Shown here piece by piece: positions 42,154 through 50,237 of a DNA stretch of 64,000 nucleotides. Both the position numbers and the translations under genes were made by a program. Numbering within the stretch: the stretch's first letter is position 1; each line of letters opens with the position of its first letter. Origin of the DNA: JADHMP01 sp964386915 (lineage in GTDB: Bacteria; Bacteroidota; Bacteroidia; Flavobacteriales; Flavobacteriaceae). The notes below the pieces were generated by a model that did no database searches, had not been told where the DNA came from, and saw only the letters and a program-made list of their open reading frames with translations. Location: the NCBI GenBank assembly GCA_964386915.1, contig CAYLUQ010000001.1, forward strand, positions 130,124 to 194,123, given 5' to 3'.

Positions 42154-42696
42154 ATGTCTAGAATAGGAAACAATCCGATTACCATCCCTGAAGGCGTTAC
42201 CGTTTCAATCTCTCCAGAAGAGATTACCGTGAAAGGAAAGTTGGGCGAATTAACCCAAGAATACAGCGGTGTAACGGTTGCTCAAAAAGACAATATCCTT
42301 GAGGTTTCAAGAGAATCAAATGCTAAGCCTATTCGTGCCAAGCACGGTCTCTATAGAGCTTTAATTGCCAATATGGTAGCAGGAGTTCATGAAGGCTTCA
42401 CCAAAGAATTAGAACTGGTTGGTGTGGGATATCGCGCCAGCAATCAAGGTCAGGTATTAGATCTATCGCTTGGATTCTCACATAATATTTTAATGGAGGT
42501 TGCTCCTGAGGTTAAAATTGAAACCATTTCAGAAAAAGGGAAAAATCCCATTATCAAACTCACTTCACACGATAAACAATTGGTAGGTTTTGTGGCCGCC
42601 AAGATTAGATCGTTTAGAAAACCTGAGCCCTACAAAGGAAAGGGAATCAAGTTTGTGGGTGAACAAATACGCAGAAAAGCAGGTAAATCAGCATAA
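42154..42696 (+). CDS. rplF: Ribosomal protein uL6
   Basis: 50S protein near the factor-binding site, 180 aa. ATG at 42154 (MSRIGNNPITIPEGV) is the real start, although the frame is open from 42121 within rpsH. The C-terminal signature PEPYKGKGIKFVGEQIRRK is present. Confidence 0.98.
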   Translation: MSRIGNNPITIPEGVTVSISPEEITVKGKLGELTQEYSGVTVAQKDNILEVSRESNAKPIRAKHGLYRALIANMVAGVHEGFTKELELVGVGYRASNQGQVLDLSLGFSHNILMEVAPEVKIETISEKGKNPIIKLTSHDKQLVGFVAAKIRSFRKPEPYKGKGIKFVGEQIRRKAGKSA

Positions 42697-42705
42697 TAAA
42701 GTATC

Positions 42706-43059
42706 ATGAGTTTATCAAAATTAGATCGCAGAAATAGAATTCGAAAAAGAATTCGAAAAATCATAAACGGAACAGCCGCTAAACCACGTTTATCTGTTTT
42801 TAGAAGCAATAAAGAAATTTATGCACAATTAATAGACGACGTACAAGGTAAAACTCTTGCAGCAGCATCTTCTCGTGAAAAAGACATTGCCGCCAGCGAA
42901 GGAAAAATTAGCACTGCCCAAGAAGTAGGCAAACTGTTAGCTACTAGAGCCCAAAAAGCGGGTATTGAAAACGCCACTTTTGATCGAGGAGGCTATTTGT
43001 ATCACGGAAGAGTGAAGGCCTTGGCTGAAGGTGCTCGAGAAGCAGGTTTAAAATTTTAA
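42706..43059 (+). CDS. rplR: Ribosomal protein uL18
   Basis: 5S rRNA-binding protein, 117 aa. KPRLSVFRSNKEIYAQLIDD and FDRGGYLYHGRVKALAEGAR are family motifs. Normal length. Confidence 0.98.
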   Translation: MSLSKLDRRNRIRKRIRKIINGTAAKPRLSVFRSNKEIYAQLIDDVQGKTLAAASSREKDIAASEGKISTAQEVGKLLATRAQKAGIENATFDRGGYLYHGRVKALAEGAREAGLKF

Positions 43060-43067
43060 TCGGAATT

Positions 43068-43592
43068 ATGTATCAAGATTATAAAAACGTTGAATTGGTC
43101 AAGCCAGCAGGGCTTGAATTAAAAGATCGATTAGTAGGCGTACAGCGTGTTACTAAGGTAACCAAAGGAGGCCGTGCTTTTGGATTCTCTGCCATTGTGG
43201 TGGTTGGAGATGAAAATGGTGTGGTGGGCCAAGGCCTTGGAAAATCTAAAGAAGTTTCTGAAGCTATTGCCAAAGCGGTTGAAGACGCTAAGAAAAACCT
43301 CATTCGTATTCCGATCGAAAACGGCACCTTGCCACACGAACAAAAAGGAAAATATGGTGGAGCAAGAGTCTTTTTAAAACCCGCCACAGCAGGTACCGGT
43401 GTAATTGCTGGTGGAGCCGTTCGCGCGGTATTGGAAGCTGTGGGTGTGCATAACGTATTGTCAAAATCACAAGGATCTTCTAACCCACACAATGTGGTAA
43501 AAGCCACTTTTGATGCCTTGTTGCAATTGAGAAACCCCGCTATGGTAGCCAAACAACGCGGTATTTCAATGGACAAATTATTCAACGGATAA
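43068..43592 (+). CDS. rpsE: Ribosomal protein uS5
   Basis: 30S accuracy protein, 174 aa. The double-stranded RNA-binding fold contains VTKGGRAFGFSAIVVVGDE and the C-terminal domain has AVLEAVGVHNVLSKSQGSSN. The spectinomycin-site region (KVTKGGRAF) is wild-type-like. Confidence 0.98.
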   Translation: MYQDYKNVELVKPAGLELKDRLVGVQRVTKVTKGGRAFGFSAIVVVGDENGVVGQGLGKSKEVSEAIAKAVEDAKKNLIRIPIENGTLPHEQKGKYGGARVFLKPATAGTGVIAGGAVRAVLEAVGVHNVLSKSQGSSNPHNVVKATFDALLQLRNPAMVAKQRGISMDKLFNG

Positions 43593-43603
43593 AGAACAAA
43601 CTC

Positions 43604-43783
43604 ATGGCGCAAATAAAAATCACACAAACAAGAAGCAGCATCAAACGCATCCAAAATCAAAAGCGAACTTTGGAAGCCTTGGGCTTGCGTGGTATTGGTA
43701 AAGAAGTAACCCATGAAGCCACTCCTTCCATTTTAGGAATGGTAGAAAAAGTAAAACATTTAGTTTCTGTTCAGGAACTTTAA
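43604..43783 (+). CDS. rpmD: Ribosomal protein uL30
   Basis: A 59-aa frame, short enough to be overlooked: ATG 43604 to TAA 43781-43783. The product starts MAQIKITQTRSSIKRIQNQK and contains LEALGLRGIGKEVTHE, clear L30 motifs. It sits between rpsE and rplO as expected and is intact. Confidence 0.97.
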   Translation: MAQIKITQTRSSIKRIQNQKRTLEALGLRGIGKEVTHEATPSILGMVEKVKHLVSVQEL

Positions 43784-43796
43784 AAGAGAAAGCAAG

Positions 43797-44249
43797 ATGC
43801 AATTAAACAATTTAAAACCCGCAGCAGGTTCTACACACAAAGCAGGAAAACGTCTTGGACGTGGCGAAGGTTCTGGCAAAGCTGGCACCTCAGGAAGAGG
43901 ACACAAAGGAGCTAAATCTCGTTCGGGCTATTCTAAGAAAATTGGTTTTGAGGGCGGACAAATGCCTTTGCAACGCCGAGTGCCTAAGTTTGGTTTCAAA
44001 AATATTAACCGCGTGGAATACAAAGGGGTGAACCTCGATACTATTGAAGCGCTTGTGGCCGATAAAAAAATCAAAAAAGAATTGGACTATGATACCATGC
44101 TCGAATTGCGTCTAGCCACATCAAATGACTTTATCAAAATTTTAGGCCGAGGCACTTTATCACATCCCGTTAAAGTTCACGCCCATAAATTTTCTGCTTC
44201 TGCAAAAGCGGCCATAGAAGCTGCTGGAGGAGAAGCCATAATCTTATAA
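43797..44249 (+). CDS. rplO: Ribosomal protein uL15
   Basis: 50S assembly protein, 150 aa. LNNLKPAAGSTHKAGKRLGR and the glycine-rich GRGHKGAKSRSGYSKKIGFE arm are typical. It precedes secY by 11 bp. Confidence 0.98.
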   Translation: MQLNNLKPAAGSTHKAGKRLGRGEGSGKAGTSGRGHKGAKSRSGYSKKIGFEGGQMPLQRRVPKFGFKNINRVEYKGVNLDTIEALVADKKIKKELDYDTMLELRLATSNDFIKILGRGTLSHPVKVHAHKFSASAKAAIEAAGGEAIIL

Positions 44250-44260
44250 GCCACAACCCC

Positions 44261-45610
44261 ATGAAAAAGTTTATAGAAACATTAATTAACATTTACAAAA
44301 TAGAGGAGCTAAGAGATCGAATCTTACTCACTCTAGGGATGTTGTTGGTGTATCGAATTGGGGCTCAAATTATTTTGCCGGGCATTGACCCTGTTCAAAT
44401 GGTAGCCTTAGGCGACCGAGCAGGAGGAGGTAGTATTTTAGGATTATTAAACGCCTTCACCGGAGGTGCTTTTGCCAAAGCATCTGTTTTTGCCTTAGGA
44501 ATTATGCCCTACATTTCGGCTTCTATTGTGGTACAGTTGATGGGAATTGCGGTTCCTTATCTACAAAAACTTCAAAAAGAAGGAGAAAGTGGTAGAAAAA
44601 CCATCAATCAAATAACACGCTGGCTCACCATTCTCATTTGTGTGGTCCAAGCACCGGCCTATCTCTATGGGCTCACCGCTTTAGGTGTTCCAGAAAGTGC
44701 TTTCCTTTTAGGAAGAGGGCCTTTGTTTATTATTTCTTCTGTGATTATCCTAGTTACGGGAACCATCTTTGCCATGTGGCTGGGTGAAAAAATTACAGAC
44801 AAGGGAATCGGAAACGGTATCTCCCTTTTGATTATGGTGGGTATTATTGCATCCTTGCCACAATCTTTTGCACAAGAATTTATTTCCAGAGTTAGTGAAA
44901 ACAACGGAGGGCTCATGCTTGTGTTAATTGAATTAGTGCTTTGGATTGTTGTGATATTACTTTGTATTTTACTCATTATGGCCGTTCGCCGTATACCGGT
45001 TCAATACGCTCGAAGAACCACTGGGGGCACCAATGAAAGAACAGTTTATGGTTCTCGTCAATACATTCCTCTAAAGCTAAACTCTTCTGGCGTAATGCCC
45101 ATCATTTTTGCGCAAGCCATTATGTTTGCTCCTGCCTATGTGGGAAGTGCCATTGGAGACAACGCCGTTGGCCAATGGATGCAAACTAATTTTGCCGATA
45201 TTTTTGGATTTTGGTATAATCTCGTATTCGCTTTGTTGATTATTGTATTTACCTTTTTCTATACCGCCATTACCGTGCCTACCAACAAAATGTCTGATGA
45301 TTTAAAACGTAGCGGTGGTTTTGTGCCTGGCATTCGACCTGGAAATGAAACTTCCGATTTTTTAGATACGGTCATGTCACGCATCACCTTCCCTGGCTCG
45401 TTGTTTTTAGCAGCCATAGCCGTTTTTCCGGCCATAGTGGTGAAGTTAATGGGCATTCAACAAGGTTGGGCCTTATTTTATGGCGGCACATCATTGCTCA
45501 TTTTAGTAGGGGTAGCAATAGACACTATCCAACAAGTAAATTCATATCTATTAAATCGTCATTATGATGGTTTATTGAAAAAAAATAAAACCCGTAGAGG
45601 CGCAGCATAA
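44261..45610 (+). CDS. secY: Protein translocase channel SecY
   Basis: Ten-helix pore of the Sec translocon in the inner membrane, 449 aa. Helix 1 contains RILLTLGMLLVYRIGAQI, the plug/TM2 region GLLNAFTGGAFAKASVFALG, and IMPYISASIVVQLMGI follows. The cytoplasmic loops RRIPVQYARR and NKMSDDLKRSGGFVPGIRPG are the ribosome/SecA contact sites. Gene order spc-secY-infA is normal; adk and map, often next, are missing. Confidence 0.98.
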   Translation: MKKFIETLINIYKIEELRDRILLTLGMLLVYRIGAQIILPGIDPVQMVALGDRAGGGSILGLLNAFTGGAFAKASVFALGIMPYISASIVVQLMGIAVPYLQKLQKEGESGRKTINQITRWLTILICVVQAPAYLYGLTALGVPESAFLLGRGPLFIISSVIILVTGTIFAMWLGEKITDKGIGNGISLLIMVGIIASLPQSFAQEFISRVSENNGGLMLVLIELVLWIVVILLCILLIMAVRRIPVQYARRTTGGTNERTVYGSRQYIPLKLNSSGVMPIIFAQAIMFAPAYVGSAIGDNAVGQWMQTNFADIFGFWYNLVFALLIIVFTFFYTAITVPTNKMSDDLKRSGGFVPGIRPGNETSDFLDTVMSRITFPGSLFLAAIAVFPAIVVKLMGIQQGWALFYGGTSLLILVGVAIDTIQQVNSYLLNRHYDGLLKKNKTRRGAA

Positions 45611-45612
45611 AT

Positions 45613-45828
45613 ATGGCCAAGCAAGCAGCAATAGAACAAGAAGGAACCATAATTGAAGCATTATCTAATGCCATGTTTCGAGTGGAATTAGACAATGGCC
45701 ATGTGGTGACAGCCCATATATCGGGCAAAATGCGTTTGCACTATATCAAATTATTGCCCGGCGATAAAGTAAAATTAGAAATGAGTCCTTACGATTTAAC
45801 CAAAGCAAGGATCACCTTTAGATTTTAA
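45613..45828 (+). CDS. infA: Translation initiation factor IF-1
   Basis: OB-fold factor, 71 aa, binding the 30S A site. AIEQEGTIIEALSNAMFRVE and LPGDKVKLEMSPYDLTKARI are canonical. Starts 2 bp after the secY stop, so it is likely co-translated. Confidence 0.97.
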   Translation: MAKQAAIEQEGTIIEALSNAMFRVELDNGHVVTAHISGKMRLHYIKLLPGDKVKLEMSPYDLTKARITFRF

Positions 45829-45838
45829 ATAAAGAAAA

Positions 45839-45955
45839 ATGAAAATAAGAGCATCAATCAAAAAACGCAGTGCCGAATGTAAAATCGTTCGGAGAAAAGG
45901 GCGTTTGTATGTTATTAATAAAGCAAACCCTCGATTTAAACAAAGACAAGGTTAA
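45839..45955 (+). CDS. rpmJ: Ribosomal protein bL36, zinc-free form
   Basis: A 38-aa frame (ATG 45839 to TAA 45953-45955) with MKIRASIKKRSAECKIVRRK and the ending NPRFKQRQG. Of the four zinc ligands in the C+ type (C11, C14, C27, H33) only C14 remains; others are Ser, Asn and Phe/Lys. It is therefore a C- type L36. Missing from simple gene calls because of size. Confidence 0.96.
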   Translation: MKIRASIKKRSAECKIVRRKGRLYVINKANPRFKQRQG

Positions 45956-45957
45956 TT

Positions 45958-46332
45958 ATGGCAAGAATTTCAGGAGTTGATATTCCAAAACAAAAAAGAG
46001 GGGTTATTGCCCTCACCTATATATTTGGGATCGGCAAGAGCCGCGCACAAGCTATTTTAGCAGCAGCTAAAGTAGGCGAAGACAAAAAAGTGGCCGATTG
46101 GACAGATGACGAAACAGGACGCATTCGTGAGGCCGTTTCTCAATTTAAAATTGAAGGAGAATTGCGCTCAGAAGTGCAACTCAATATTAAAAGATTGATG
46201 GATATTGGGTGCTATCGCGGTATTCGTCATCGTGCCGGATTACCCCTAAGAGGACAACGCACCAAAAACAATTCTAGAACTAGAAAAGGGAAGCGTAAAA
46301 CCGTTGCAAACAAAAAGAAAGTCACTAAATAA
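45958..46332 (+). CDS. rpsM: Ribosomal protein uS13
   Basis: Head protein bridging to L5, 124 aa. MARISGVDIPKQKRGVIALT and GLPLRGQRTKNNSRTRKGKR are diagnostic. Begins the alpha-type segment 2 bp after rpmJ; in E. coli the S4 repressor site is here, but the gap is too small for that. Confidence 0.98.
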   Translation: MARISGVDIPKQKRGVIALTYIFGIGKSRAQAILAAAKVGEDKKVADWTDDETGRIREAVSQFKIEGELRSEVQLNIKRLMDIGCYRGIRHRAGLPLRGQRTKNNSRTRKGKRKTVANKKKVTK

Positions 46333-46341
46333 TTTTTAATT

Positions 46342-46725
46342 ATGGCGAAAACAGCAGCTAAAAAAAGAAAGGTAGTGGTTGAGGCCAATGGAGAAGCCCA
46401 TATCAATGCCACCTTCAACAATATCATCATCTCGCTGACCAACACCAAAGGAGAGGTAATTTCTTGGTCTTCTGCCGGAAAAATGGGTTTTAGAGGATCT
46501 AAAAAGAACACCCCCTATGCAGCGCAAACTGCTGCGGAAGATGCAGCTAAAGTGGCACAAGAAGCCGGCCTTAGAAAAGTGAAGGTATTTGTGAAAGGAC
46601 CCGGAAATGGACGTGAATCGGCCATTAGAACCTTGCACAACAACGGTGTTGAAGTGACTGAAATTATAGATGTTACACCATTGCCACACAATGGTTGCAG
46701 ACCCCCCAAAAGAAGAAGAGTATAA
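46342..46725 (+). CDS. rpsK: Ribosomal protein uS11
   Basis: Platform protein, 127 aa. HINATFNNIIISLTNTKGEV, GPGNGRESAIRTLHNNGVEV and the ending PHNGCRPPKRRRV are canonical. Followed by an unusually long 77-bp gap before rpsD. Confidence 0.98.
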   Translation: MAKTAAKKRKVVVEANGEAHINATFNNIIISLTNTKGEVISWSSAGKMGFRGSKKNTPYAAQTAAEDAAKVAQEAGLRKVKVFVKGPGNGRESAIRTLHNNGVEVTEIIDVTPLPHNGCRPPKRRRV

Positions 46726-46745
46726 GTAGAATTTCGTATTGATCC

Positions 46746-46782
46746 GAACTATCGAAGGAAGAGCGACCTTAATTCATAGTTC
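46746..46782 (+). promoter_or_regulatory. Nested hairpin in the rpsK-rpsD gap, possible S4 control site
   Basis: GAACTAT (46746-46752) pairs perfectly with ATAGTTC (46776-46782); inside it AAGG (46755-46758) pairs with CCTT (46767-46770) around an eight-base loop AAGAGCGA. The structure ends 20 bases before the rpsD ATG, the longest gap in the ribosomal cluster, and no T-tract follows. A translational control element for S4 is a reasonable guess, since S4 represses its own operon in other bacteria. It is unproven. Confidence 0.5.
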
Positions 46783-46802
46783 CAATACATAAAACAAAAA
46801 AA

Positions 46803-47408
46803 ATGGCAAGATATACTGGTCCAAAAACAAAAATTGCTCGCAAATTTGGCGAGCCCATTTTCGGCGATGACAAATCGTTTGAAAAACGCAACTATCCTCC
46901 CGGTCAACACGGAAACAACCGCCGTAGAGGAAAAAAATCGGAATATGCCATCCAATTGATGGAAAAGCAAAAAGCTAAATTCACCTATGGTATATTAGAA
47001 AAGCAATTTAGAAATCTTTTTGAAAAAGCAAGCCGCAGTAAAGGTGTTACCGGTGAAGTGCTTTTACAATTGTGTGAGTCTCGTTTAGACAATGTGGTGT
47101 ATCGTTTTGGAATTGCTAATTCTAGAAGCGGTGCCAGACAACTTGTATCGCACCGACACATTACCGTGAACGGAAAAATTGTGAACATCCCTTCCTACAG
47201 AGTAAAAGAAGGCGACGTGGTTGGCGTGCGTGAAAAGTCAAAATCTTTGCAGGTAATTCAAACCGCTGTGGAACAAAATACAGCCGTTTATGAGTGGTTG
47301 AGCTGGAACAAAGACACCCTACAAGGTACTTTTGTAAACATCCCTCAACGCTTGCAAATACCAGAAAAGATCAATGAGCAATTCATTGTTGAATTGTATT
47401 CAAAATAA
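46803..47408 (+). CDS. rpsD: Ribosomal protein uS4
   Basis: Primary 16S-binding protein, 201 aa. ARYTGPKTKIARKFGEPIFG, PGQHGNNRRRGKKSEYAIQL and the S4 RNA-binding motif RLDNVVYRFGIANSRSGARQ are present. The N-terminus has no zinc cysteines. A hairpin lies in front of it. Confidence 0.98.
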   Translation: MARYTGPKTKIARKFGEPIFGDDKSFEKRNYPPGQHGNNRRRGKKSEYAIQLMEKQKAKFTYGILEKQFRNLFEKASRSKGVTGEVLLQLCESRLDNVVYRFGIANSRSGARQLVSHRHITVNGKIVNIPSYRVKEGDVVGVREKSKSLQVIQTAVEQNTAVYEWLSWNKDTLQGTFVNIPQRLQIPEKINEQFIVELYSK

Positions 47409-47429
47409 TTTAAAGGAAGCAAAAGAACT

Positions 47430-48422
47430 ATGGCAATATTGAACTTTCAAAAACCCGATAAAGTAATCATGATTGACTCCTCAGATTTTGAGGGGAAATT
47501 TGAATTTAGACCTTTAGAACCTGGCTATGGTTTGACCGTGGGCAACGCATTGCGACGTGTTTTGTTGTCTTCCTTAGAAGGTTTTGCAATCACCTCTGTG
47601 AAGATAGATGGTGTTGAGCATGAATTTTCTACTATCCCTGGCGTTGTAGAAGATGTTACTGAAATTATCCTCAATTTAAAGCAAATTCGATTTAAACGTC
47701 AAATTGAAGAGCAAGAGGAAGAAAAAGTACTCATCACAGTGGGTGGACAAGAAGAACTTATAGCGGCTGATTTTCAAAAATTCATTTCCGGGTTTCAGGT
47801 TTTAAATCCTGATTTGCTGATTTGTAAGCTAGAAAAAAGTGTTCAAATCAATATGGAGATCACGATTGAAAAAGGACGCGGTTATGTTCCTGCTGAAGAA
47901 AATAAAAAAGCCAATGCACCACTAGGGGTTATTGCAATCGATTCCATTTTTACGCCCATCAAAAACGTAAAATACAGCATTGAAAACTATCGTGTAGAGC
48001 AAAAAACAGATTACGAAAAATTGGTTTTCGAAATTGTGAGCGACGGTTCTATTCATCCCAAAGATGCATTAACCGAAGCAGCTAAAACTTTGATCCATCA
48101 CTTCTTGTTGTTCTCTGACGAACGCATAACACTAGAGGCTGATGAAATTGCACAAACCGAGACCTATGATGAAGAATCACTTCATATGCGTCAGTTGCTC
48201 AAAACCAAATTGATTGATATGGATTTGTCTGTTCGTGCTTTGAATTGTTTAAAGGCTGCCGAAGTAGACACCTTGGGCGATTTGGTTTCGTTTAATAAAA
48301 ACGATTTGATGAAATTCAGAAACTTTGGTAAGAAATCCTTAACCGAATTAGAAGAATTAGTTATCCTCAAGGGCCTTTCCTTTGGAATGGATCTAAGTAA
48401 ATATAAATTAGACAAAGAGTAA
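47430..48422 (+). CDS. rpoA: RNA polymerase alpha subunit
   Basis: Alpha subunit, 330 aa, scaffold for RNA polymerase. The N-terminal domain contains EPGYGLTVGNALRRVLLSSL and IPGVVEDVTEIILNLK; the C-terminal domain (about 255-330) contains LSVRALNCLKAAEVDTLGDL and KNFGKKSLTELE-like RNFGKKSLTELEELV. Located between rpsD and rplQ as usual. Confidence 0.98.
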   Translation: MAILNFQKPDKVIMIDSSDFEGKFEFRPLEPGYGLTVGNALRRVLLSSLEGFAITSVKIDGVEHEFSTIPGVVEDVTEIILNLKQIRFKRQIEEQEEEKVLITVGGQEELIAADFQKFISGFQVLNPDLLICKLEKSVQINMEITIEKGRGYVPAEENKKANAPLGVIAIDSIFTPIKNVKYSIENYRVEQKTDYEKLVFEIVSDGSIHPKDALTEAAKTLIHHFLLFSDERITLEADEIAQTETYDEESLHMRQLLKTKLIDMDLSVRALNCLKAAEVDTLGDLVSFNKNDLMKFRNFGKKSLTELEELVILKGLSFGMDLSKYKLDKE

Positions 48423-48446
48423 TCTTTGTCCTAGTAGTAAAAGAAA

Positions 48447-49019
48447 ATGAGACACGGAAAAAAAATCATGCATTTGGGCCGAAAATCAGCCCACCGTAAA
48501 TCAATGTTAGCCAACATGGCTTGTTCACTCATAGAGCACAAACGCATTAACACTACCTTGACCAAGGCCAAAGCGTTGAAGCAATATATTGAGCCCGTCA
48601 TTACGAAGTCTAAAACAGATTCGACTCACCACAGACGTTTGGCATTTAGACAATTGCGTAACAAATATGCGGTTTCTGAACTCTTTAGAGACATTGCCCA
48701 AAAGGTGGGAGACCGCCCGGGAGGCTACACTCGCATTATCAAGCTAGGCAACCGCTTGGGTGACAATGCAGAAATGGCACTCATTGAGTTAGTAGACTTC
48801 AACGAACTCTATGTTAGAGAGCAAAAGGAGAAAAAGAAAACGCGAAGAAGAGGAGGAAGCAAAAAAAGCGGAGCTGCACAAGCACCAGCTGAAGCTCCTG
48901 CAGATGAGGCAAAAGAAGCACCTGCTGCTGCTGCTGAAGCAAAGGCTCCTAAAAAAGAAGAAAAAGCTTCAAAAAAAGAAACTAAAGAAGCCGATCAAGA
49001 AAACAAGGATGAAAATTGA
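48447..49019 (+). CDS. rplQ: Ribosomal protein bL17 with long charged C-terminal tail
   Basis: Tunnel-exit protein. Residues ~1-125 are the L17 core (MRHGKKIMHLGRKSAHRKSM, LGNRLGDNAEMALIELVD). The remaining ~65 residues are an Ala/Glu/Lys low-complexity tail (for instance AAEAKAPKKEEKASKKETKE), giving 190 aa against 127 in E. coli. Tails of this kind are common in Bacteroidetes L17. It ends the super-operon, followed by a strong terminator. Confidence 0.97.
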   Translation: MRHGKKIMHLGRKSAHRKSMLANMACSLIEHKRINTTLTKAKALKQYIEPVITKSKTDSTHHRRLAFRQLRNKYAVSELFRDIAQKVGDRPGGYTRIIKLGNRLGDNAEMALIELVDFNELYVREQKEKKKTRRRGGSKKSGAAQAPAEAPADEAKEAPAAAAEAKAPKKEEKASKKETKEADQENKDEN

Positions 49020-49043
49020 TCTTTCTTCTAAATATGTTAAAAG

Positions 49044-49079
49044 AAAAAGGATAAACGCTTTTAGTTTATCCTTTTTTTT
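49044..49079 (+). terminator. Terminator of the ribosomal super-operon
   Basis: AAAAAGGATAAAC (49044-49056) pairs with GTTTATCCTTTTT (49064-49076) around a seven-base loop, followed by more T. Thirteen base pairs with a T run, 25 bases after the rplQ stop: a strong rho-independent terminator. Confidence 0.9.
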
Positions 49080-49100
49080 GGTTTAATTTGTACTCTAAAA

Positions 49101-50219
49101 ATGAAGTATCAAGCACGAGAGAAAGCCTTTGTTCTTTTAGCAGACGGCACGTTGTTTTTTGGAAAATCTATAGGAATATCAGGTAGCGCCTTTGGTGAAA
49201 TTTGTTTCAATACCGGAATGACTGGCTACCAAGAAATTTTCACTGATCCCTCTTATTTTGGACAAATTATGGTTACCACCAATGCCCATATTGGGAATTA
49301 TGGTGTTCTAAACCAAGAAAGTCAGTCCAAAGAAATTAGAATTTCAGGGCTCATTTGTAAAAACTTTAGTTTTAACCAATCTAGACCCGCTGCCACAGAT
49401 TCTTTATATGCTTTTTTAGACGCGCAAAAACTAGTTACAGTGGCAGATGTAGACACGAGAGCTCTAGTGCATCACATTCGAGAAAATGGCGTTATGAATG
49501 CTGTTATTTCTACTGAAGTTGATCGCATAGAGGAACTCAAAAAAGAATTGGCCGCTTTGCCTAAAATGGAAGGTTTGGAATTGGCTTCCAAAGTTTCTAC
49601 TCCTGAACCCTATTTTGTTGGTAACCCTGATGCCAGCTATAAAGTAGCGGCGCTAGATTTAGGAGTTAAAACCAACATTTTAGAGCATTTAGCCCAACGT
49701 GATTGCTACGTTAAAGTGTTTCCATATGATACGCCGTTTGAAATTTTAGCCAGTTGGAACCCCGATGGCTACTTTATTTCAAATGGACCTGGAGATCCTG
49801 AACCTTTAAAACAAGCCCAAGAGGTGGCTCGTGAAATTATTAAAAGAGCATTGCCGCTGTTTGGTATTTGCTTAGGGCATCAAGTAATTGCTCTTGCCAA
49901 TGGAATTTCGACCTACAAAATGTTTAATGGACATAGAGGGATCAATCATCCGGTTAAAAACCTCCTAACTGGCAAAGGAGAAATTACCTCGCAAAATCAT
50001 GGTTTTGCCGTAGAACGAGAAGCAGCAGAACAGCACGATGAGGTTGAAATTACCCATGTGCATCTCAACGACAATACCATTGCAGGTTTGCAAATGAAAA
50101 ATAAACCCTGCTTTTCTGTGCAATATCACCCAGAGGCAGGCCCAGGACCCAATGATGCAACCTACTTATTTGATCATTTTTTAGACTTGTTAAAAAACAC
50201 CAAACCAATAACGAATTAA
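49101..50219 (+). CDS. carA: Carbamoyl-phosphate synthase small (glutaminase) chain
   Basis: Class I glutamine amidotransferase subunit, 372 aa, supplying ammonia to CarB for arginine and pyrimidine synthesis. The N-terminal domain contains GEICFNTGMTGYQEIFTDPS; the amidotransferase domain has ISNGPGDPEPL, FGICLGHQ with nucleophile Cys257, and YHPEAGPGPND. carB is not nearby, an arrangement seen in many Bacteroidetes. Starts 22 bp after the terminator; eno follows by 18 bp. Confidence 0.97.
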   Translation: MKYQAREKAFVLLADGTLFFGKSIGISGSAFGEICFNTGMTGYQEIFTDPSYFGQIMVTTNAHIGNYGVLNQESQSKEIRISGLICKNFSFNQSRPAATDSLYAFLDAQKLVTVADVDTRALVHHIRENGVMNAVISTEVDRIEELKKELAALPKMEGLELASKVSTPEPYFVGNPDASYKVAALDLGVKTNILEHLAQRDCYVKVFPYDTPFEILASWNPDGYFISNGPGDPEPLKQAQEVAREIIKRALPLFGICLGHQVIALANGISTYKMFNGHRGINHPVKNLLTGKGEITSQNHGFAVEREAAEQHDEVEITHVHLNDNTIAGLQMKNKPCFSVQYHPEAGPGPNDATYLFDHFLDLLKNTKPITN

Positions 50220-50237
50220 TTTAAACTTAAATTTAAA

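Noticed and set aside
43079..43714. A 211-codon open frame on the minus strand across rpsE and rpmD
   Set aside because: It lies antisense to two clear ribosomal protein genes with universal motifs; the open frame follows from codon composition of the real genes.
48811..49086. A Lys/Glu-rich frame overlapping the rplQ tail
   Set aside because: It is an alternative frame through AAG/GAA repeats of the L17 tail and overlaps the terminator.
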